Shown: positions 17,313 to 26,636 of the stretch, piece after piece
Layout of the letters: each line of letters starts with the position of its first letter
Numbering within the stretch: position 1 is the stretch's first letter
Assembly (NCBI GenBank): GCA_018240065.1
Contig: JAFEGH010000007.1
Coordinates: 1-64,000 of the forward strand
Source: Verrucomicrobiota bacterium
Lineage (GTDB): Bacteria > Chlamydiota > Chlamydiia > Chlamydiales > Rhabdochlamydiaceae
Direction: 5' to 3'
Length of the DNA stretch: 64,000 nucleotides
Made by a program: the position numbers and the translations under genes
Notes under the pieces: model-generated
The model's input: only the letters and a program-made list of their open reading frames with translations
Database searches by the model: none
Told to the model about the DNA's origin: nothing

Positions 17313-18761
17313 ATGAAGTATCGTACCAAGCTCTATCTTGCGCTTGCTGGAACAGCTCTTGTCAGCTCCCTGTCCGGATTCGGCGTGCTCTTTTATGAGT
17401 TCCGCCATCACGCTTTCACGGACGAACAGGCCAAGGCGATCACAGTGGCCGCAACGACCGCCGCCCTCATCAATCCCGAGCTTTTAAAGTCGATCAATTC
17501 ACGCCCGGACGAACAGACTCCCCAATACCAGGAAATGAAAAAGGAGTTGATCAAGGCACGAGACGCCAACCGGCGACACGATGTCTACATCAAGTTCCTC
17601 TATACGCTGAAACCCAATCCTAACAATCCCGAGCAGCTCATCTTTGTCGTGGACGCCGAAGAGGACCCGCGGGAGATCAGCCATGTGGGAGATGTCGATG
17701 AAAACGCTTTCATCAGCGACATTGTCCATCATTTGGGCGACTACTATTCTCCGGGGAAGTTCATCGCCGATCCTTGGGGAGTTTGGGTCACAGGATTTGC
17801 TCCAGTCTATGACAGTCAGGGAAACTACGTCGCGACAGTCGGGGCCGATATCTCGATGGAGCGCTATCTCTTCGACATCCAGCGCCTCGTGCAATTCTTT
17901 TGCGTCGGATTCTTAGTCTCTCTTCTGTTTGCCTTCGTTGGAGGGTATTTGCTGTCACGGCGCGTCACACTTGCCCTGCGGAGCCTGCTCGCCTGCGTGA
18001 GAGAGATCGGCCAGGGCAACCTGAAATGCAAGTCCGCACTGCAGACACGCGACGAGTTCGAAGAACTCGGCAATGAAATCAACAACATGACTCAAGGCCT
18101 TCAGGAAAGGGAGCGGCTCAAACTCAACTTCGCAAGGTACGTCTCCCAACACGTCATGGAGCGGATCCTGAAAGCGGAAAACGTGGCCAAACTGGAGGGC
18201 GAACGACGAAAAATCACGGTCCTTTTCTCCGATATCCGCCAGTTCACTCAACTTTCCGAACAACTTCCGCCGGAACAGGTCGTTTCCCTTCTCAACGAAT
18301 ATTTCGGGGCCATGCTCGATGTGATCTTCCGCTATCAGGGGACCTTCGATAAGTTCCTGGGAGACGGACTCATGGTCGAATTCGGGGCCCCGCTCGATGA
18401 CGCTGAGCAGGAAGAACATGCCGTGCTCACCGCCATCGGGATGCAAAATGAGCTCAAGAAGTTGAATATGAAATGGGCGGAAGCAAAAAAACCTGTGATC
18501 GAAATCGGCATTGGAATCCATACAGGACTTGCTGTCGTCGGGAATATCGGATCGGAAAAGAGGATCGAATATACCGCGATCGGCGACACCGTCAACGTCG
18601 CCTCGCGTCTCGAACAAGCGACAAAATTACTCAAAAAGAAGATCCTGGTCAGTGAAATGACCTATAGCCCGATTAAAGACAAGTTCACATCCGTCAGCCT
18701 TGGACCCATGATCCTTCCCGGCAGAAAGGAAGCGATCACGATCTATTCAATCGATATCTAG
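17313..18761 (+). CDS. Membrane-bound class III adenylate cyclase
   Basis: Makes cyclic AMP from ATP. Order: membrane helix 1 (about 7-27), an extracytoplasmic sensor region (about 30-188) with W-G-V-W-V-T-G-F-A-P-V-Y and G-A-D-I-S typical of a CACHE-like fold, membrane helix 2 (about 190-213), a HAMP region, and the cyclase domain (about 300-450). Catalytic residues are intact: metal-binding D307 (F-S-D-I-R) and D351 (F-L-G-D-G), adenine-selecting K347 and T421 (Y-T-A-I-G-D), and transition-state N428 and R432. That predicts an active cyclase with ATP preference. No cAMP receptor gene is in view. A short GGGG ribosome site precedes the start. Confidence 0.9.
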   Translation: MKYRTKLYLALAGTALVSSLSGFGVLFYEFRHHAFTDEQAKAITVAATTAALINPELLKSINSRPDEQTPQYQEMKKELIKARDANRRHDVYIKFLYTLKPNPNNPEQLIFVVDAEEDPREISHVGDVDENAFISDIVHHLGDYYSPGKFIADPWGVWVTGFAPVYDSQGNYVATVGADISMERYLFDIQRLVQFFCVGFLVSLLFAFVGGYLLSRRVTLALRSLLACVREIGQGNLKCKSALQTRDEFEELGNEINNMTQGLQERERLKLNFARYVSQHVMERILKAENVAKLEGERRKITVLFSDIRQFTQLSEQLPPEQVVSLLNEYFGAMLDVIFRYQGTFDKFLGDGLMVEFGAPLDDAEQEEHAVLTAIGMQNELKKLNMKWAEAKKPVIEIGIGIHTGLAVVGNIGSEKRIEYTAIGDTVNVASRLEQATKLLKKKILVSEMTYSPIKDKFTSVSLGPMILPGRKEAITIYSIDI

Positions 18762-19061
18762 AAAATTTGAGGGGGTTGGACATAGGCAGCCCTGCATAAT
18801 GAGCAAGTTACATTTCAATCGAAGAATATTTCAAGCAACCAACCCATTACGAACGATTTACAGTCAAATTCCCCATTCCTCCCTACAAATCGCGCTTTGA
18901 TCGATTAGCCCCCCTTCAAAGAAGAAAGCCCCCTCCCCTGCGCGCGAGCCAGGGCCTATATCTACACCATTGACAGGCAAGCTGTTTATTGAAATAATCG
19001 CGATATGTCCCCCACCTTTAGGCCTTAAGGCCTCCTGGGATGGGCCCTACCCCGGAAAGCG
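18762..19061. other. 300-bp intergenic region without a gene
   Basis: No coding signal. It contains a perfect 14-bp palindrome AGGCCTTAAGGCCT at 19020-19033, about 30 bp ahead of the Nudix gene, and a C-rich stretch at 18908-18955 that faintly resembles the GC-rich sequence at the left edge of the window. Presumably carries the promoter of the Nudix gene. Confidence 0.5.
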
Positions 19062-19631
19062 ATGAGAGAGAAGTCACTGGAGCAAGAGCATTTTGAGAAA
19101 TCTTCGCAGGCGACCCGAAAAGAGGTGTACCGCGGCAGGACGATCGCGCTCTACTGCGATACGCTTAAAAACTCCAGCGGCATCTCCAAATCATGGGACA
19201 TTGTCGTCCATCCGGGGGCTGTCGTCCTGGTTCCTATCACAGATAAGGGGGAGATCATTTTCGTCAAACAGTGGCGCAGAGCTGTGGGCAAGCGTCTCAT
19301 CGAGCTTCCAGCGGGCACATTGGAGGCCGGCGAACCGCCGGAAACCTGCGCCATGCGGGAATTAAGGGAGGAGACGGGATTTCGGTCTGAAAGGATCGTC
19401 CCGATGGGCGGATTTTACAGCGCCCCCGGGTTCTGTACGGAATACCTGCACCTCTATTTAGCGCTTGATCTAAAGCCCGATCCATTAGAGGCTGATGACG
19501 ATGAAAAAATCGACCTTTTGTTTCTCCCTTTGAAAGAAGCAGAGGAAATGATTCAATCAGGTGAAATTTGCGATGCTAAAACACTAGCCGGGATCCAACG
19601 CTATGTCAAATGGTCTGTCGACTCCAAATAG
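19062..19631 (+). CDS. Nudix hydrolase, ADP-ribose pyrophosphatase type
   Basis: Cleaves nucleoside diphosphate derivatives, most likely ADP-ribose, to AMP and ribose-5-phosphate. The Nudix box is complete at residues 85-107, fitting G-x5-E-x7-R-E-U-x-E-E-x-G-U with the catalytic R-E-L-R-E-E. The preceding V-K-Q-W-R-R-A-V-G and E-L-P-A-G-T-L-E-A-G, and the following Y-S-A-P-G-F-C-T-E, are characteristic of the ADP-ribose branch. At 189 residues it is of usual size. The last 29 bp overlap the start of the AsmA-like gene, suggesting coupled expression. Confidence 0.88.
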   Translation: MREKSLEQEHFEKSSQATRKEVYRGRTIALYCDTLKNSSGISKSWDIVVHPGAVVLVPITDKGEIIFVKQWRRAVGKRLIELPAGTLEAGEPPETCAMRELREETGFRSERIVPMGGFYSAPGFCTEYLHLYLALDLKPDPLEADDDEKIDLLFLPLKEAEEMIQSGEICDAKTLAGIQRYVKWSVDSK

Positions 19632-22600
19632 ATCCGTCATGAAGATCATCGCCGCTTGCTTAGGGGCGTTTGCGATTCTGATTATCATTTCTGCGCTTTG
19701 CGTACCGATGTTCTTTTCCACATCTGTCGGGAAAAAAATGCTGGTCACTATGGTCAGCAACAGGGCAGGCATTGCTCTTGAGATCGACGAGCTCTCGCTG
19801 AGCTGGTTTGGTTCCCAGTCCGCTCAAGGGATCCGCATGCAAAAGCCCCAGCAGCAGCTAACTCTAAACTGCAAAGAAATTACAACGGACGCATCTCTTT
19901 GGAAACTGGCGCTGAAGAATGATTTAGGCCAGCTCAAGATCATTTCCCCCAATTTACAAATGGCGGGTCCATTCCAATCTTCTGTCCATTTAAACAAATC
20001 CCCTCTGCGGGCAGCAGCGTTTGCGGCGGTCCCTCAAGTCCAATTAGCCATGCCCGCTATCCGGGTGCCTGTGACCGGCCGCATCCTTGTCGAAGAAGGA
20101 AAAGTCAGCTTTAATCCGCCGGGGCTCGATCCGGTCAGATTCGATCAGCTCGCCCTTTCGCTGGATATGACGCAAAAAGACGAGCTTGCACTGGCTTTAA
20201 GTTGCTCGACGAACCAGCAGACCGTCCAGGGGCAGATCGCCATGAAAGCAGCGGCCTCGCAACTGAGCAGCTCTTTCCCGAATTTCTCTGTCCAATCCAC
20301 GATTACCCAGCTTCCTGTCCGAGGCGTCGATCAGCTTGTCTCGATCTTTTCTCCTGACTTGAACGGACTCATCTATGCAGCTATTGGTGCGACGGTCGAC
20401 ATGCAGTGCAATTTCAATGCAGCTGCGGGGAATTTCGATTTATGTCTGAATGCCCAATCTCCCCAGATGACTGCCCAGATCGCCACCCAAACCTCAGGCG
20501 GAATGATCTCTCTTAAAAATCCGGCGACCCTCAATTTCAACCTGACGCCTGCGCTGTTTGCAAGAATTGGGAAAATCTCTCCTTCCTTTGCCTCCTTAAT
20601 CCTGACGCAGCCTGCCCTTTTGCAGGCGACGCTGCCCGAATTCTCCTGCCCGATGCCCACACAGGCAAGCGATCTTCTTAAATCTGCGTTTCAGGCCACT
20701 ATCGCAGCTCCCCCCCAAATGTTATTTTCTTTAAACGGAAAACCCTTGACTGTCAGCGGTTTTAAAGCCAATGCGAACAGCGCCCTGCTTGAACAGCAAG
20801 TCGTTGTGAACTTGACGACATCAATACAGACACCAGCGCAAACCGGCTCGATCGCCATCGACGGCAAAATCGACAATCCCTTCACCGGAAATCTTCAGGG
20901 TTCTCTGGGGATAAACGCTTCCAAACTGCCCGTCGATCTGATCGGCCTTGCCGCAGGAGGATCCTCCGGACTTTCAACTCTTTTGGGTCCGACTGCAGAT
21001 CTGATAGCTTCTCTTTCGTTCAAAGAAGCAAATCCCAAATTGCACCTTTCCTGGCAGTCGCAATTTTTGAGCATCCCGAGCCTCGACATTTCCCTGATCA
21101 ACCCCTTCACCCTCATCTCCCCTGCTTCCTTTACTCTCACTCTGAATCCGCAGCTCTCTAATCAACTTGCAAAAGCGGATCCCATCCAGGGAACCCTCAA
21201 TAACCTGCTGATCCCCACCGACAACATCAAAAATTCCCGCATTAACGCTTCTGTCAGCACAGGTCAGATTGCCCTCACTGGAGCCATCCCATTGAATATC
21301 TTAAAACTCCAGGCGTCCCTTTCCGTGAGTACGCTCGACCAGATCGCTCTAAAAATAGAAGGAGAGCCGCTGAAGGCCTCCCTTATCGGGGCATTCAACC
21401 CCTCGACATCTGAGTTTACTCTGACCAAACCTCTTTTAGTGCAATATAATCTCGACAATGCGATGTTCCAGGCATTAGCTCCTGCAGGGACCCAGCTTGT
21501 CAAACCCGCCGTCGTCCAGCTCTCTTTAGACCCGGTCGCCATTCCTTTGTCCAACATCGACTTAAGCAAGATGAGCCTCAAAGGACAGCTCACAAGCGGC
21601 GAACTGACGCTCGGCGTGCAGGGAAAACAGATCGCCCTCCAAAACACTTCCCTCCCCTTCCAATGGGACAGAAAAGCCAAAACGGCAGCGCTCGAGCTTT
21701 CCTCGCTAGTGCAAAATCCCTCCGGAGATGCCGGCTCTATGCAAGGGCAGATCGATCTTTCCAATTTCATGGGTGAAAAGGGAGTGAATTTCAACGCTGC
21801 CTCGATCCTGGTTTCATTCGACCTCCAAAACATCTCCACCGCACTGCTCGACGCCTTTTCCGGCAAAACGATTTTAAGCGCCGTCATAGGCCCTTCCTTC
21901 AGCAGCAAACTAAAACTGCAGAGCTCGCTGGACAAACAGAATATCGCTATCAAATGGACCAGCCCCAATCTGAATGTCGACTCCTCTTTTGTCATGGACA
22001 AAACGGCCATTCAGCTCCAAGGGGCAGCCAATCAGATCACCTGGACGCTCACCCCCGAATCCTACAGGATTTTGGACAAGCTGATCACAGGACCTACGAA
22101 CGCCATGGTCCCATTCGAGATCAAAGAGCCCAGCACCTTTACTTTCTCCCTCTCCAAGCTTTCGCTGCCGACTATCGCTAAAAAAGAGATCCGCACAGTG
22201 GCCGACCGGATCCCCGACATCGTGCTTGACATGGGCAAACTCCAGCTTAGCGCCACCGGCCGCAACCCGCTTTTAAATTTCCTGGACAAGTCGTCGAAAG
22301 AATCAATCCAGCTTTCCAATCTCTCCTTTAGCTTGAATAAAAGCGGGGAAGGCAGTCCTCTGACGGGGTCATTTGACAGCAGCGTGGTCACCCAAACCAA
22401 TTCTGCAAGCCCTAATCCGGCGACAAAGAACGGGTCTCTCTCTCTGGCTGGTAAATTGGAACAGACGTTCGACGACAAGGGAAATTTCGATCTTTCGAAG
22501 CTCACTTGCGGTCTCCAAGTTAAAATTCAGCAGCTCCCCGCTCGTGCGCTCGACATCGTTGCCAGGGCCAAGGGACGCACAGATATGCCGTTCACGACCA

Positions 22601-23550
22601 TCTTTGGGGACATGATCAATGCCACATTCAGCATGGATCTAAAAAATTTCAACGGACCTGTCGCATTCAACATGAATACCCCGAGGGCAAGGGCCGAACT
22701 GACAGGGCATCTGGTCAGTGGGGCCTTATTGCTGAACGACTCGATCAGCGCGCAGATGAAGATCACTCCTGAGATGAGCCGGATCCTCCTCAAAGAGGTC
22801 AACCCCTTAAACCTTTCCTATCTCTACTCTCAGGCACCGGTCACCCTCGAAATCCCGGCGGACGGATTCTACTTCCCGCTCTATCCCTTCAGCATGGGGA
22901 AAATCGCCATCCCTGACGCCACGATCGAGCTGGGAAAAATCAACTGCCGCAATGAGGGCAATGTCAATATCACGCTCGGCCTGCTCAAAACTAAACAGTT
23001 CGACAAGAGCGGCGAACTTTCCTTGTGGTTTGCGCCGATCGACCTAAGCATCAAAAAAGGATTGGTCGACATCGACCGCACTGAAATTCTGCTCGCGGAC
23101 ACCTTCGATGTCTGTCTTTGGGGGAATTTCGATCTGCTAAAAAACTACGTCGATATGACGTTGGGCCTGACCGCGCAGACGCTGGCCAAAGCTTTTGGCA
23201 TTAAGAATCTTCCGGAAAACTATGTCCTGACGATCCCGATGAAGGGTCCGGCTGACAACGTCCAGATCAACACCGGCAAGGCTACAACCAAAGTCGCCCT
23301 TTTGCTCGCCTGGCAGAATAAGAATGTCGCTGGCGCGCTCGGCGGCGGCCCGGCAGGCGCCCTCGTTGGAGAGTTTTTAGGCAAAATGGCCACCTTGCCG
23401 GACTCGGACGCCAAAGTCCCGCCGGCCAAGCACCCTTTCCCCTGGGAAATCGGCAAAGGCAGCAAAACCTCTCACACTTCCCATGAAAAAAAGCGGGAGT
23501 TCAAACCCAACGAAAAGCCACTTAAACAAATCTTGAAAGTCATCCGTTAA
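19603..23550 (+). CDS. Giant AsmA/YhdP-like envelope protein, 1315 aa
   Basis: One membrane anchor near the N-terminus (about residues 14-36) is followed by almost 1250 residues of repetitive beta-sheet sequence, rich in Ser, Gln, Leu and Asn, ending in a C-terminal region around F-D-V-C-L-W-G-N-F-D-L...V-D-M-T-L-G-L-T-A-Q-T-L that resembles the AsmA C-terminal signature. AsmA-like proteins are anchored in the inner membrane and form long grooves that carry phospholipid to the outer membrane; that role is inferred. Two starts are possible, 19603 (overlapping the Nudix gene) and ATG 19639. The tail after residue 1260 is Lys/Pro/His-rich. A hairpin repeat follows at 23565. Confidence 0.6.
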   Translation: MSNGLSTPNRSVMKIIAACLGAFAILIIISALCVPMFFSTSVGKKMLVTMVSNRAGIALEIDELSLSWFGSQSAQGIRMQKPQQQLTLNCKEITTDASLWKLALKNDLGQLKIISPNLQMAGPFQSSVHLNKSPLRAAAFAAVPQVQLAMPAIRVPVTGRILVEEGKVSFNPPGLDPVRFDQLALSLDMTQKDELALALSCSTNQQTVQGQIAMKAAASQLSSSFPNFSVQSTITQLPVRGVDQLVSIFSPDLNGLIYAAIGATVDMQCNFNAAAGNFDLCLNAQSPQMTAQIATQTSGGMISLKNPATLNFNLTPALFARIGKISPSFASLILTQPALLQATLPEFSCPMPTQASDLLKSAFQATIAAPPQMLFSLNGKPLTVSGFKANANSALLEQQVVVNLTTSIQTPAQTGSIAIDGKIDNPFTGNLQGSLGINASKLPVDLIGLAAGGSSGLSTLLGPTADLIASLSFKEANPKLHLSWQSQFLSIPSLDISLINPFTLISPASFTLTLNPQLSNQLAKADPIQGTLNNLLIPTDNIKNSRINASVSTGQIALTGAIPLNILKLQASLSVSTLDQIALKIEGEPLKASLIGAFNPSTSEFTLTKPLLVQYNLDNAMFQALAPAGTQLVKPAVVQLSLDPVAIPLSNIDLSKMSLKGQLTSGELTLGVQGKQIALQNTSLPFQWDRKAKTAALELSSLVQNPSGDAGSMQGQIDLSNFMGEKGVNFNAASILVSFDLQNISTALLDAFSGKTILSAVIGPSFSSKLKLQSSLDKQNIAIKWTSPNLNVDSSFVMDKTAIQLQGAANQITWTLTPESYRILDKLITGPTNAMVPFEIKEPSTFTFSLSKLSLPTIAKKEIRTVADRIPDIVLDMGKLQLSATGRNPLLNFLDKSSKESIQLSNLSFSLNKSGEGSPLTGSFDSSVVTQTNSASPNPATKNGSLSLAGKLEQTFDDKGNFDLSKLTCGLQVKIQQLPARALDIVARAKGRTDMPFTTIFGDMINATFSMDLKNFNGPVAFNMNTPRARAELTGHLVSGALLLNDSISAQMKITPEMSRILLKEVNPLNLSYLYSQAPVTLEIPADGFYFPLYPFSMGKIAIPDATIELGKINCRNEGNVNITLGLLKTKQFDKSGELSLWFAPIDLSIKKGLVDIDRTEILLADTFDVCLWGNFDLLKNYVDMTLGLTAQTLAKAFGIKNLPENYVLTIPMKGPADNVQINTGKATTKVALLLAWQNKNVAGALGGGPAGALVGEFLGKMATLPDSDAKVPPAKHPFPWEIGKGSKTSHTSHEKKREFKPNEKPLKQILKVIR

Positions 23551-23562
23551 TTGAACCTTTCC

Positions 23563-23610
23563 TACCCAAAACAACTGCAAAACTTGGTTTTTGAAGTTGT
23601 TTTGGGCAGA
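23563..23610. repeat. Dispersed hairpin repeat, copy 2
   Basis: A 12-bp perfect outer stem (23565-23576 with 23595-23606) continues, after one mismatch, into a 5-bp inner stem (23578-23582 with 23589-23593) around a 6-nt loop. The right half matches copies 1 and 3. By position, 15 bp after a stop codon, it could also act as a terminator, though no T-run follows. Confidence 0.65.
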
Positions 23611-23727
23611 GAACGCAAATGCAATTATTTTCTTTGAACATTCAACTATTTTGCACCCTTTTAATTAATATGAGGAGCGTGTAAAAAAGAAGAGCGAAAT
23701 TTGTAACCATTTGAAATCGGGATAAGT

Positions 23728-26541
23728 TTGCTTTTAGAACATGGGAGCACTGCTGCACCAGATTCAGTGACTGACGAAACGACACTGCGAGAGCATTTTT
23801 CAAGGCAGATCGAAGAAGGCCTCGCCAGATTCCCCCATCTTCTCGACAGCCGCCTCTCTAAGGGGCTGGACCGTTTCATCGTCAATTCCTCAAAAGATTT
23901 CGTCTCCACCCGCTCCATCTCCCACCTTAGAACGTTGCTTTTGGCCCAGTTCTTCCTCCAGAAAAAGATGGAGGCGGCCCTTAAAGCAGACAGCTCCCCG
24001 AATAAAAATCTCTTTTTAAAAATATTCCGCAAATCCTCCCGCATCTGCGTCGCGCTGGCCTTCCACGACTCCTACCGCTTCCACCGGGAGCAGCTACTCA
24101 AGACGATCCACATCCTTGTCCCCGGTCTCCATGAGATCCCACGATCCTTCTATCTTTGGCACCATCCCGAAATGCCCTACCTGTTCTGCTATATGGAAGT
24201 CTATAAGCTGAGGGGAGAGGAGCTGTCCACGATCGAACTCAAGGAGTTCGAGAGCTCCCTGAGGGAGCAATTGATCACTATCCCTCCATTGACCCCCGCG
24301 CTGTTCTGGCCCTACAATGAAGAGGAATCGTTCCGGCAAATCCAACTGTTGCAAAGGGAGATCCACAGCGAAAAAGACCTCCCCCATGTCCTGGTCCAGT
24401 TTCGAGAGCAGACGCCTGCCTCTTTGGAATTCCTGATCCATCTTGTCCGCCCCAAACCGCTGGAGCCTTTAGAAAACTGTCTCAAGCGCCTCCCCGACTC
24501 TCTCTATTCGTTCTGCCATTTTACCCATTTCAGGAACTCCCCCTTTCGTCTGGAAAGCGGCGCCTTTTCCTTAAAAGTCCCCTCGAGCGCCTTCGACGTC
24601 CGGGAATCGATCAACCTTCTCTACGCTCGGCGCTATGTCCTCAAATATCTCGAAGCGATCATCGGGCCCGTCCGCGACTATAATGGGGGGCTGTTTGAGA
24701 AACAGCAGCAGCATTTCGAAACGATCCGCATGCACCTGGGCGACAGGATCCGCCACTTTGATATATTTGCCGAGAAAGTCTTTTACGCCATCCATCCTGT
24801 GGAAAGGCGCCTTTCGCTCTCCCTTGCTGATGCGGAAGACCTCTTCACCGCTTTCTCAGGCCTGATGCATGAAAAAAAGGCATCGGCTCTAAGCGACCAT
24901 CTGGAAAACGTCAAAATCATCCGAACCGCTGCTGTCTCCGACCTGCTTAAATTAAGCAGAATTGGCCCCGATGCGAACAAAGTCGCAGCTCAGGCGCTGC
25001 TGACCCTCGGCGGATTCCATTATTATTGCCTGTTCTGTCCAAGGGGAATGCGAATCGACGCCTTTCTGAAAGAAAACATTTTCTCAAAAGAAAAGACCAA
25101 AACCCTGCGGCTGATTTTCCAGGAGGGAGCTCCCCCTTCCCTCAACCCTTACCATTCGTATGGAGACATGCGCTGCCGGATGCTCAGCAAATTGCTCTTC
25201 GAAGGTCTGATGCGGCTGAATAGCAACGGCAGTCCCGAACCTGCAGGGGCTCTGCATGTGAACGCAAGCGCAAACGGCCTGCTCTACACTTTTAAACTGC
25301 GGACAAGCCACTGGTCCAACGGAGAAAAGGTCAGCGCAGCGGATTATGTGATGAGCCTGCAATGCGCGCTCAGCGACCACGTCAGCCATCCCGAGCTCCT
25401 GTTCGTCCTGAAGAACGCCCGCTTATTCAAAGAGAAGAAGATCGATCCTAAAGAGCTTGGTATCCGCGCGCTCAACGCCGACACGCTGCAGATCGAACTG
25501 GAATGGCCCGACCCCCATTTTCTCTACAAACTCGCAAAACCTTTCTTTTTTCCTCTTTTCGGGCCGATGCGCGAGCCAAAATGGTTCAACGGCCCATTTC
25601 TTGTCCGCGAACAGTCGAAAGATGGGATTTTGCTCGAGCGGAATCCCTACTTCTGGGACACCAGGCGTCCCTTTTTCGAACAGATCGACATCCGCTGGAT
25701 CGACGATGTCGAAACGATCTACTCGCTGTTCCGAGGGGGAAAGACCGACTGGATCGGAGACCCTGTCAGTTCCCTCTCTCCTCAGATCACAGAAGAGCTC
25801 ATTAACGAGGGAAAATTGCACATGAGGGAAACCTCCCGCCAATTTTTGCTCGTCTTTAACACGAAGCATCCAGTTTTATCCTCCCCTTCTATCAGGCGCG
25901 CTCTAAGCATGTGCATCGACCGCGTTGCGATATGCAAAAATATTTTCCATCATTGCGATCCGATCCCTCCTTTGCTTCCGATAAGAGAAGAGGCAGGCCG
26001 CCTGTTCGAACAGGGTTTGAAGGAGCTTGGACTGAGCAGAGAGGATTTTCCGACGCTCACCTTCAGCTATTCCAATCAGACCCGCCGCGAAAAGCTTGCC
26101 GAATATCTACAGTTCGCCTGGCAGGACACCCTTGGAATCAAAATCCACCCGGAAAAGAGCGAATGGAACATCTTCCGCAACAAGCTGGAGAAAGGGCTTT
26201 TCGAAATCACCGCGACGATCCAGGAAGCACTCGACGAGGACTCCGTTGAGTCCTACGAAAGGCTCGAAGGAGCCAACTCGTGGAATTTTTCTCAATGGAA
26301 CCACTCCATCTACCGCCAGTTCATCGAGGCTTCCAAAGAAAAGTCTCAAACTAAAGCGATGCTTTCCCATGCAAAGAAGATCCTTAGCGAAGAAGCTCCT
26401 TTCATTCCCCTATTTTCCTACACCCACCTCTGGGCGCATCACTCCGAACTGGAAAACTATCTGATCGACGCTGAAGGCTGCATCGATTTCAGCCAGTCGT
26501 CTCTGCACAGGGGGATTAATTCGATATCAGGATCAATGTGA
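23728..26541 (+). CDS. OppA-like solute-binding domain fused to a 450-residue unknown domain
   Basis: 937 residues. Residues from about 455 to the end form a type 5 extracellular solute-binding protein like OppA: L-R-L-I-F-Q-E-G-x-P-x-S-L-N-P, L-L-F-E-G-L-M-R-L, W-S-N-G-E-K-V-S-A-A-D-Y, F-N-G-P-F-L-V, and I-R-R-A-L-S-M-C-I-D-R. Residues 1-450 are helical, charged and unrecognised. There is no signal peptide or lipobox, so export is unexplained. The frame is closed by a stop at 23704, and the only sensible start is TTG at 23728 with CGGGA upstream; the next internal Met is far inside. The solute-binding part is closest in layout to the OppA directly downstream. Function as a transporter subunit is doubtful. 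Confidence 0.7.
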   Translation: MLLEHGSTAAPDSVTDETTLREHFSRQIEEGLARFPHLLDSRLSKGLDRFIVNSSKDFVSTRSISHLRTLLLAQFFLQKKMEAALKADSSPNKNLFLKIFRKSSRICVALAFHDSYRFHREQLLKTIHILVPGLHEIPRSFYLWHHPEMPYLFCYMEVYKLRGEELSTIELKEFESSLREQLITIPPLTPALFWPYNEEESFRQIQLLQREIHSEKDLPHVLVQFREQTPASLEFLIHLVRPKPLEPLENCLKRLPDSLYSFCHFTHFRNSPFRLESGAFSLKVPSSAFDVRESINLLYARRYVLKYLEAIIGPVRDYNGGLFEKQQQHFETIRMHLGDRIRHFDIFAEKVFYAIHPVERRLSLSLADAEDLFTAFSGLMHEKKASALSDHLENVKIIRTAAVSDLLKLSRIGPDANKVAAQALLTLGGFHYYCLFCPRGMRIDAFLKENIFSKEKTKTLRLIFQEGAPPSLNPYHSYGDMRCRMLSKLLFEGLMRLNSNGSPEPAGALHVNASANGLLYTFKLRTSHWSNGEKVSAADYVMSLQCALSDHVSHPELLFVLKNARLFKEKKIDPKELGIRALNADTLQIELEWPDPHFLYKLAKPFFFPLFGPMREPKWFNGPFLVREQSKDGILLERNPYFWDTRRPFFEQIDIRWIDDVETIYSLFRGGKTDWIGDPVSSLSPQITEELINEGKLHMRETSRQFLLVFNTKHPVLSSPSIRRALSMCIDRVAICKNIFHHCDPIPPLLPIREEAGRLFEQGLKELGLSREDFPTLTFSYSNQTRREKLAEYLQFAWQDTLGIKIHPEKSEWNIFRNKLEKGLFEITATIQEALDEDSVESYERLEGANSWNFSQWNHSIYRQFIEASKEKSQTKAMLSHAKKILSEEAPFIPLFSYTHLWAHHSELENYLIDAEGCIDFSQSSLHRGINSISGSM

Positions 26542-26636
26542 AAGCAAAATTCAAAGAATTATTTTTTTAGCGACAACACAGAAAATGAAATATCATTTTA
26601 CATCGTCCTATTTACATTAAATGGAGGATCAGAACA

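Noticed and set aside
18905-18955. A second copy of the left-edge GC-rich sequence
   Set aside because: Similarity to 50-85 is short and gapped; could be chance in C-rich sequence.
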